Assembly: GCA_013396995.1 (NCBI GenBank)
Contig: VWZP01003839.1
Span: forward strand, 2,875,342-2,939,341
Length of the DNA: 64,000 nt
Source: Dicaeum eximium
Taxonomy: Eukaryota; Chordata; Aves; Passeriformes; Dicaeidae
Direction: 5' to 3'
Part shown: piece after piece, positions 57,481-64,000 of the stretch
Layout of the letters: each line of letters starts with the position of its first letter
How positions within the stretch are numbered: the stretch's first letter is position 1
Program-made: the position numbers and the translations under genes
Notes under the pieces: model-generated
The model's database searches: none
What the model was told of the DNA's origin: nothing
What the model saw: only the letters and a program-made list of their open reading frames with translations

Positions 57481-60379
57481 GAGGCTTACATTTTTCAGAC
57501 AGGTGGCCTTGGTGAACACCCCCGTTTGCATGTATGGAAAACCTTGTAAAGGGAAATCTCTTAGGGCCTTAAAAAGGAAAGCACACAACTAATAGCCAAA
57601 TTATCTTGGTTGCAGAACTTGGATCATGCAGAAGGCCTGATTCTCCTCCATACAATCTTTATTTTAAATGTAGATGAGTGTTATGGTTTGACATAGCTTG
57701 CGTTTTAGTCAAGATATTTTTCACTCCATGGCTGTTCAAAACTTTCTGAATTGTTTAGACTAAGGGTAAAGTCTTATGGTAAAGTTCATACCTTATAATA
57801 CATTTTGCCTCATGTAATTAGATGTTCTTGAGAATACCAGTTTTTCCTTATCTAGGCTACCATTAAAAGTATTTTCTGATATTTGGCCAAAAATGCAGTT
57901 TGCTTATACTAAGTACAACCCTCCTCAGGACACTGAAGTGCTACTTAGGACCAGAAAATGGGGTAAGGGGGAGAACTTATCTTTAAAAATGTTTGCATTT
58001 TAAAGCAAAATCAAAAGTAAAATATACAACTTTTTAATGAGACAAAATTCCCAGATCAGTTCTATTTTGGGCAGGAAAAAAAAGAAAAAGGAAGTTTCCA
58101 GATAATTTGTTGTTTGCTGGGAAACACTTGTCATTTTGCTATCTTGCTTCATGAAGAAAATGAAACTCATAGGAGGTTTTCAAGAGGGTATTTCAGTTTA
58201 CCATAGCTGAAAAACTCTTTCCCCAATGAAAATCTCCTTTATAAAAGCATTGACTTGTAAGTGCTATGGAAAAACATAGTTTTCTGGTACGTAAAATTTC
58301 TGATTAGAAATGACTATCAGCTGCCTCCAGCATGAATCTCTTGGCAATGGTGGGAGCAGAAATAGCTCTGCAGTACATCCTTGCTGCAATAAGGGCTGGT
58401 CAGATTTGTCTATCTGCTGTGTTCTTTCCCACAGAAAAGTGCTGTCCTCACAAAGTTCCAGTTTCATGTTACGAAAAAGAACACAGGTCAGCCCTATTCT
58501 GATCCTTTCTCCTGCTCAGCCTCCAGCACCCTGGGAAATTACCATGTGAAGATACACTAACTTGCTGTAAGCACTCAAACCTTGTCCAAACAGCCATAGA
58601 TTTTTTGAATGATACTTGCTTCTTTACATCTGCACAGCCATGCTCTGGATAACACAGTGGTACAAACTTGCCTTTACTGGCACACTTCAGATAAATAAAC
58701 AAGGGAAGGGTAGGGATCTGCACTGATGTACTTTTTTCAATATTGCTTCACCCACACTAGCTGTTCAGACGGCATCATTTTATACCATTAAAAAATAATT
58801 GTTCATATGTAACACATGCATAAGGCAGGCTTTAAAGTAAGCAATGCCAGTTTGTATAGTTGCCCTAGCAGGTGAAATGGATCTGCACTAACCCTCAGAG
58901 TTACTCCCACAGCTGACACTCACCATTCCTTATCTGTGGCAAGGAGTAAGGCATTCCTGAACATGTCACTGAGATACTCTGGATACACCTGTCCTGGAAA
59001 ACAGCACAGCTTCTGGTCTCTGAAATGCAATCATTTGTAGGGTTTCACTGCTATGGCGATCCCTGCCAAGCTTTTTCCCCTGCAGTTATCAAAGTCCCAG
59101 GCTGTTCCTTGGCACAAAACAGGAGCCATCCCTGACAGGCAGGGTGGATGTAAGCAGCTGGTTTGGTGGAGTAAGGCAGTTAGTTTAATACTATGGGTGC
59201 AGACTGATCTATCCTGACTGGCTACAGGGCCAGAGAGCAGTCCCAGTAGTGCTGAATTTATTGGTGCAGGAGATGAGGCTGCAGCAGCAGAAGAAAAGAT
59301 GAAGGATGTTTCTTCCTAAGGAAAAAAGCCAACCTGTCACAAGGATGCTGTGACCTCCAGCTCCACCTCCCATACCTCCCTGGCCCACTGACCAGGCAGC
59401 AAGCCCCCACATGGCAGTGGGTCTGTCATCTCCCTTTGCTTCACCGAGAGCAGCAGGATCAGCTGTCCTGTTGTCACAACAGTAGGCTCCAGGTTTCACC
59501 TGAAAATCTGCCTCACGGTATGTGTTGGGTCTTTTCCGGCCAGGCTCTTGATTTCTCTGATTTGCATAGCAGGTAACAGACACAGGCAGAAAGTCACGTC
59601 TTAACAGCCAGGTGAAAAATATACCTCCCAAGAAGGGAAGGGAACAGAGAGGCTCCTCATTCTTCTGACCCAAGTAGATGTCAGGTGTCAGAAGCGACTG
59701 CTTCTCAGGTTGGGATTTGGCCTAGGAATAGTTCTCAGGTAATTTTATTTGAAGTACATGACTTCAGATGTTAGGCTGTAACAACAGGGAAGTTTCCCAG
59801 GGTCTGTCAGTAAAAAATTCCCATCTGTATAATTTCTGCAGCTTTCCTCCTTGACCCTCATAGTTCCAAGCTGAGTTTAATCTGTATGTCTACCTGTAAA
59901 ATTGTTTTGCTGTAAGAGAACCTACCACAGCAGAGACAACTACAGACCTTGATTGCAGATGCTGATCTGCAAGAGGAGGCTGATGGTACTGTGGCCATCC
60001 ATGTCAACACTGTGGTGTGTGACATCCCTTCTGGGCCATGGACACACAGCTGTATCACATTCCCCCTGCACACACTGTGCACACACATACCACCACAGCT
60101 GCCTCCCTCCCCCTTCCAGTTTGTCTCCTCGCTGCCAGTGCAGGGTTTGCATATCCTCTCTGAGATGATGGATGTTTCAATTGTAAGAGGGGTCTCTATT
60201 CCATGCAAACATCTGAAAGTACTGTGCAAAAATAGCTCACCACCTCACAGACAAGCAGTCTGATGCACAGAAATAGGAAATAGCCTTACTTGCCTCGAAG
60301 GGTGTTTTAACATACCCCACCACCATCCTCTCACAAGCACAAATGACCTTCTCCCTATTAGAACAACCAGGAGGCCCCC
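57481..60379. other. Intergenic DNA, no gene recognised
   Basis: The longest frame of the window without unresolved bases, 154 codons on the minus strand (59673-59209), begins MGQKNEEPLCSL and has Gly-rich and Cys-rich stretches. I recognise no domain, signal peptide or exon boundary. Frames on both strands at 59858-60263 overlap in multiple registers. The remainder is AT-rich. No repeat named. Confidence 0.5.
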
Positions 60380-60596
60380 ATTTTCCTAAGGTCCTGGAAA
60401 GATTAAGTGACACAGGTCCAAGGTTGCACAGGAAGTCTGGAGGGAGTGCTGGAAATAGAAGGGGGCCCTCCTGAGTCCCTCTGCAGTGCCTTGACCACAA
60501 GACCATCCTTCCTCTCCCAAGGTTACACATCAGGTCTGTGGTGGAGCCAGGAATAGCACCCAAGTTTCCTGACACACAAACGGTCCTGCACTGTGC
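60380..60596 (-). mobile_element. Two head-to-tail MIR-like SINE fragments
   Basis: The plus strand reads as antisense MIR. The first unit (about 60401-60517) has GATTAAGTGACACAGGTCCA, AGGTTGCACAGGAAGTCTGG, a TGCTGGAAATAGAAG section, CCTCCTGAGTCCC and GACCACAAGACCATCCTTCC. The second unit (about 60518-60596) restarts with CCAAGGTTACACATCAGGTC, TGTGGTGGAGCCAGGAATAG, CACCCAAGTTTCCTGACAC and CCTGCACTGTGC. Both align to the same part of the family (words CCAAGGTCACACAGGAAGTC, GGCAGAGC, GGAAT.GAACCCAGGTCTCC). The block is therefore either a local duplication or two insertions in the same orientation. The family (amniote MIR group) is from memory. Confidence 0.6.
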
Positions 60597-61620
60597 AAAA
60601 AATAAGCACAAATATAATTTAAATCAATTTATAAAGCTGTGTCTTGCAATTAAACCCAACACTGCTGTCTGAACCTAAAGTTGTCTATGTATTGAAAGAT
60701 GCTCCACTTAAGAAATCTCTGTCCACCACCAGGGCAGCTAATCCTCCCAACAGCTAATCTCTCCTGCTTCTTCAGTGCTTCTAATTTCTTACTATGTCTT
60801 GTTGAGCCAACAATGTAAATGCCACTTACTGCAGAGACACAGGCTGGCAGAGGTGTGGGCTGAGGGGTGCCCTCTCTGGCCACCCTGTTGAGAACTGGCC
60901 CCAAACAAGGAATCCAAGTCCTCCAGGGCTGCTGCAGGACGGAGAGAAGGAGATGTTGCAGGTCGAGGTATGCACATGAATTAACAGTGCCACAGCAAAA
61001 TGAGTGCCCAGGGCACAGACCTGGCCAGGCCAGCTGCAGGCTTTCATATCCACCACCTGGAGGGCCACTGGAGCGCTGCATCAGTGCATGCAGCTTCCCT
61101 GGGGAGAGGAGATGTGCTGTGTCAGGAGGGGCACGGTGCCATGTGTCCCTGCAGTTTGCTGGAACCTTTCCATTAACTTAATGGGCTTTGGATTGGGCCC
61201 TGAATTCTCAGCTGTCCCAGCTAAATGGACTCCCCAGGCAGGCTCTCCTCTCGTTTTAGAATGAGGAGGCCTTTCGGAGACCCTGCTGACCAGGAGGTTC
61301 CTGCTGTGCTTTGGCAGCAGAGCTCCCATCCTGGAGTGAGCACAGCCCAGTCACTGCCCCTTGGCCACAGTGTGCACCACCTGCACTCATGGCTCCACAC
61401 CTGCATCTGCCATCCTCTCTCTCAAGCAAGACATGCTCCACTTCCACTCCCTGCCCAGATCACCCATTTTTGTATCCCAGTAAGGCCCAAGTACTACAGG
61501 GGAAGGGAGCGGAACCAGTGCTCCACACTGCATACCTCAACCCGCTCTGGTCACCGAGGGCCACTGTGACTGTACACACATACTCAGGGCTAGGGGACTT
61601 GGTAATCCTGTGTGTGTGAC
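60597..61620. other. GC-rich intergenic DNA with many overlapping frames
   Basis: At least nine frames of 60-143 codons overlap on both strands. None has a recognisable domain, and the frames disagree, so this reflects low stop density. A 13-base palindrome CTGGCCAGGCCAG lies at 61021-61033. No TATA box or strong CpG island is visible. Confidence 0.5.
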
Positions 61621-63554
61621 TGCAGCCCTAACCCTGCTCAAGACAGATATAGAAGAAGCCATTGGGCTGATCTGCACAGCCATCATTTCAGGAGGTGTTT
61701 CAGAAGGACAGGGCCATGCCCTTCCCTTTGCCTATAGTTTTCTGCCACTCACCAAACTCAGCACTGCTGATAATTAGCACACTTGGACAAACTTATCTTT
61801 CCAAAGCTGTTTTATTTTTAAGTAAAGATAGGTAGATGCCAATGCTGTGGATTTTCACAAGAGCAGGGAGCTGTGTGCTTTTCCAGACCTTCACCTGACA
61901 GTAAATTAAAGTAGATCTTGCTGTAGCACTGAAGACCTGATGTTACAGAGGTACTCAACCACTGATGGCCTTCCTTTTGTTACTGCTGTTTCTACAGAAC
62001 CAGCATTAAGAAGGCCCAGCCAAGACCATGGCACTGACTGCAAAGTGCAGTACATCATAAGAGATGAGACTGCTCCATAAAGCTTGGTAAGAAAAGGAAA
62101 TACAGAGAAATAATGTGCTTTGGCCAAGGTTGAAAAACAAATAAGCAATAAAGATAGCAACAACACCTTCCAAGGCTCACTTTTCTGTCCAATCTGTGAG
62201 ATTATGTTGCACTGAGCACCTGCTGCCATACACACCATCATGCCTCATTTAATATCTGATGCATTGACTGATTATTGGCAGGTTGTTATGTCACTGCTCA
62301 GATTGAAGCTGCTGTTCAGACCATCACTAACAGGCTGGTTTTCAATACCTTACATCACTCTCCTTACAAAAACTTTCCTTAAAAGGACACTTCAGGATAG
62401 ATGAAGACGATAACCACATCAGGACACTTTGTGGGAAGTGAGCCTGTATGCCTTGTCTAGGGTTTTGCTTAGCAAAAAGCTAAGCTTATAAACAGAGAAG
62501 CCTCTGCAGTCGGTGTGAGTTTTCCACTGACCTCACACAGAAGTGGAGTTCCAGTGGTTCATGTACTTATGCACACTAAAATAAGGGGAATAAATAAAGA
62601 TCACCAGCTGCAATAATTGCTTGATTATATCTGCTATCCCACTATTTATGTTTAGGATATCATCCCCTTCCCCTGAAGTAATTGGGGACAGAGGATTTTC
62701 ACCATCTTTGCAAAGCTGCAGAAGGTGGCCCACAGTGATTGGGGTTTGGATTTAATGGATTAAAAAGTAGATTAGTCCCCAGATTTTCCTTATTTTCCTG
62801 AAGTGGAAGAACCCTTTGCCTGTTTCTGAAGAGTCTCTGCAGATTAACATGCAGCACAACGTGAAGGCGAGCTTGTTAGAGCAAACTAAATTGGGGAAAT
62901 TGCCTGAGCATTCAGAGCCAAGCCAGGGGATGGGATCACACTCTGTCCCACTGTGAAGGCAGCAGGCACCAGGGGCAGAGCAGAAACCAAAGACTCAAGT
63001 GGTACTTCAGTAGGTGCTGTAGTCAGGGGAGTTGTGGCCACCGGTCAGTTCGCTGTTACCATCTCCTGGAGGAGGAAGTCTGGGCGAGCTCACAGCCCCT
63101 GCCAGCGCATCAAGGACCTGAGCTAGGAGCCCTCTCTGCTGGTGTCCCAAACTCTCCTGGACTCCAGGCAAGTGTTTGAGCTTGCTAAAAATGAGGAGTT
63201 GAGTCATGACAAGCCCCAGGTCTAGACTGCAATGGAGTGCACTTAACTCTTGCTTTTCCTCAGGAAGTGACTCCATATGTGTTTATATAAACACACAGCC
63301 CAACATGACTGGGCAAATATTACTCAAGGTTTGCCTTTGGGGTAGGACTGAGCACAGCTGTGGCGTCAACAGGTTAGAAGGTTAGGAGGGGAAAGATGGA
63401 GGGTCTATACACAAGTTGTTCTCCAGTCTTTGTAATAAGTCTCAGTCCTACTCAATGCCCCCATGAGTCCACAGAGGCCTGTCAGATGCCTGGTTGCAAA
63501 GTTCGGTCAGTTCATCATCAGATATGGAATAAACATAGCACTCTGGTTATCATT
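61621..63554. other. Intergenic DNA left of the possible 3' UTR
   Basis: Minus frames at 61906-62241 (111 codons) and 63007-63276 (89 codons) lack recognisable domains. If a minus-strand transcript ends near 63540, this DNA lies downstream of it. Confidence 0.5.
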
Positions 63555-64000
63555 AATAATATTTATTTTGGAAAAATATTTTAAAAATGAATTTCTTCAT
63601 TAACAAAACGGTAAAAAAAATCAAATAACATTTGCACAATATTCCATAAATACATTTATATACAAAAAAATATAGTCACATAGACCCGAAGTGCCTTTGT
63701 ACATATTTACCAAAAATTTAAATTATAAAAAAATGAACATCACAAAATACTCAAGCTTTACAATTATCATGAAAATATTTTTACAGATTCAAAAAAATAA
63801 CACACTTTTTCTCACCTAGTAAAAACACATTTTAGTATCAAAAAAGACAATAAAGGCAGTGTTTGTGTCTCTAATTCAAGAAAAGACTGGCTCATAAGAA
63901 TCCAAAATATACACTTCAGGCAGTGCATGCTTCTTATGTAGTAATTAAGTCCATTCATTTAAATATATATAGAAAAGCAACTGACCATAGTGCAATGATA
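63555..64000 (-). other. Possible 3' UTR of a minus-strand gene beyond the window
   Basis: Read on the minus strand, this AT-rich interval has the layout of a transcript end. AU-rich elements (ATTTA pentamers) include one in AAATGTATTTATGG. A Pumilio-type TGTATATA lies at 63664-63657. Then come TTTTTAAAATATTTTTCC and AATAAA at 63567-63562, after which cleavage would fall near 63540-63550. To the left of that point the composition becomes more mixed. No coding frame is present, so the stop codon would be right of 64000. The word order recalls from memory the 3' end of NOG, a single-exon BMP antagonist gene that sits in a gene desert. I cannot verify this and do not assign the symbol. It could instead be ordinary AT-rich DNA. 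Confidence 0.38.

Noticed and set aside
59209..59673. 154-codon minus-strand open frame, the longest one without unresolved bases
   Set aside because: No domain, signal peptide, membrane pattern or exon boundary recognised, and the length is within chance expectation in 64 kb.
60650..61569. Cluster of overlapping frames suggesting exons
   Set aside because: Frames conflict on both strands and reflect GC-rich, stop-poor DNA; no donor/acceptor pattern or domain.
63007..63276. Minus-strand 89-codon frame near the possible 3' UTR
   Set aside because: It would lie downstream of the putative polyadenylation site and shows no family feature.
1..64000. CRISPR array, bacterial operon, phage or plasmid features
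   Set aside because: No regularly spaced direct repeats with spacers, no ribosome-binding-site-led gene series; the repeat content is that of a bird nuclear genome.

Overview
The window looks like nuclear DNA of a bird, probably a neognath. The main evidence is the interspersed repeats. Two fragments are avian CR1 LINE 3' ends, with the usual tails built on an ATTCTGTG/ATTCTATG-type unit (15870-16027 minus, 56618-56725 plus). Older, decayed CR1/L3-like pieces with readable reverse-transcriptase blocks lie at 1721-2330 and 41333-42600, and MIR-like SINE remnants occur at 34857-34985 and 60380-60596. Base composition is mildly AT-rich with a few short CpG-rich patches. There is no operon structure and no dense coding. 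All open frames are short (at most about 155 codons) and overlap on both strands, as expected by chance.

I support no protein-coding gene, rRNA or tRNA. The window reads as a gene desert. At its right edge, 63555-64000 looks like the 3' end of a transcript on the minus strand: AT-rich, AU-rich elements, a minus-strand AATAAA at 63567-63562 and a Pumilio-type site. Its coding part would lie beyond base 64000. The layout (long intergenic space, possible 3' UTR, scattered homeodomain, E-box, forkhead and GATA motif clusters) resembles the flank of a developmental regulator. NOG is one guess, from memory only, and is not used as a gene call.

Layout. 1-1720: GC-rich opening, motif cluster, purine tract. 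1721-2330: antisense CR1 reverse-transcriptase remnant. 2331-15400: unique-looking DNA with small palindromes and duplications. 15401-16027: perfect hexanucleotide array, then a CR1 3' end. 16028-26640: mostly unique DNA with a coiled-coil retroelement ORF1-like frame (18678-19004), a 13-bp hairpin (21487-21517) and a Z-DNA-type stretch (22806-22838). 26641-27130: TAAT-rich candidate regulatory block with a CpG patch. 27131-39200: unique DNA, a GACAGAGA-type microsatellite and two old repeat pieces. 39205-39660: an orphan CpG island with a TATA box and a G-quadruplex motif, 180 bases before a 90-base assembly gap. 39932-63554: more desert with CR1, SINE and low-complexity DNA and three further motif clusters. 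63555-64000: possible minus-strand 3' UTR.

No previously undescribed system was identified. The best leads are the CpG island next to the gap, the ORF1-like open frame and the motif clusters. All three need alignments or transcript data that could not be run here.
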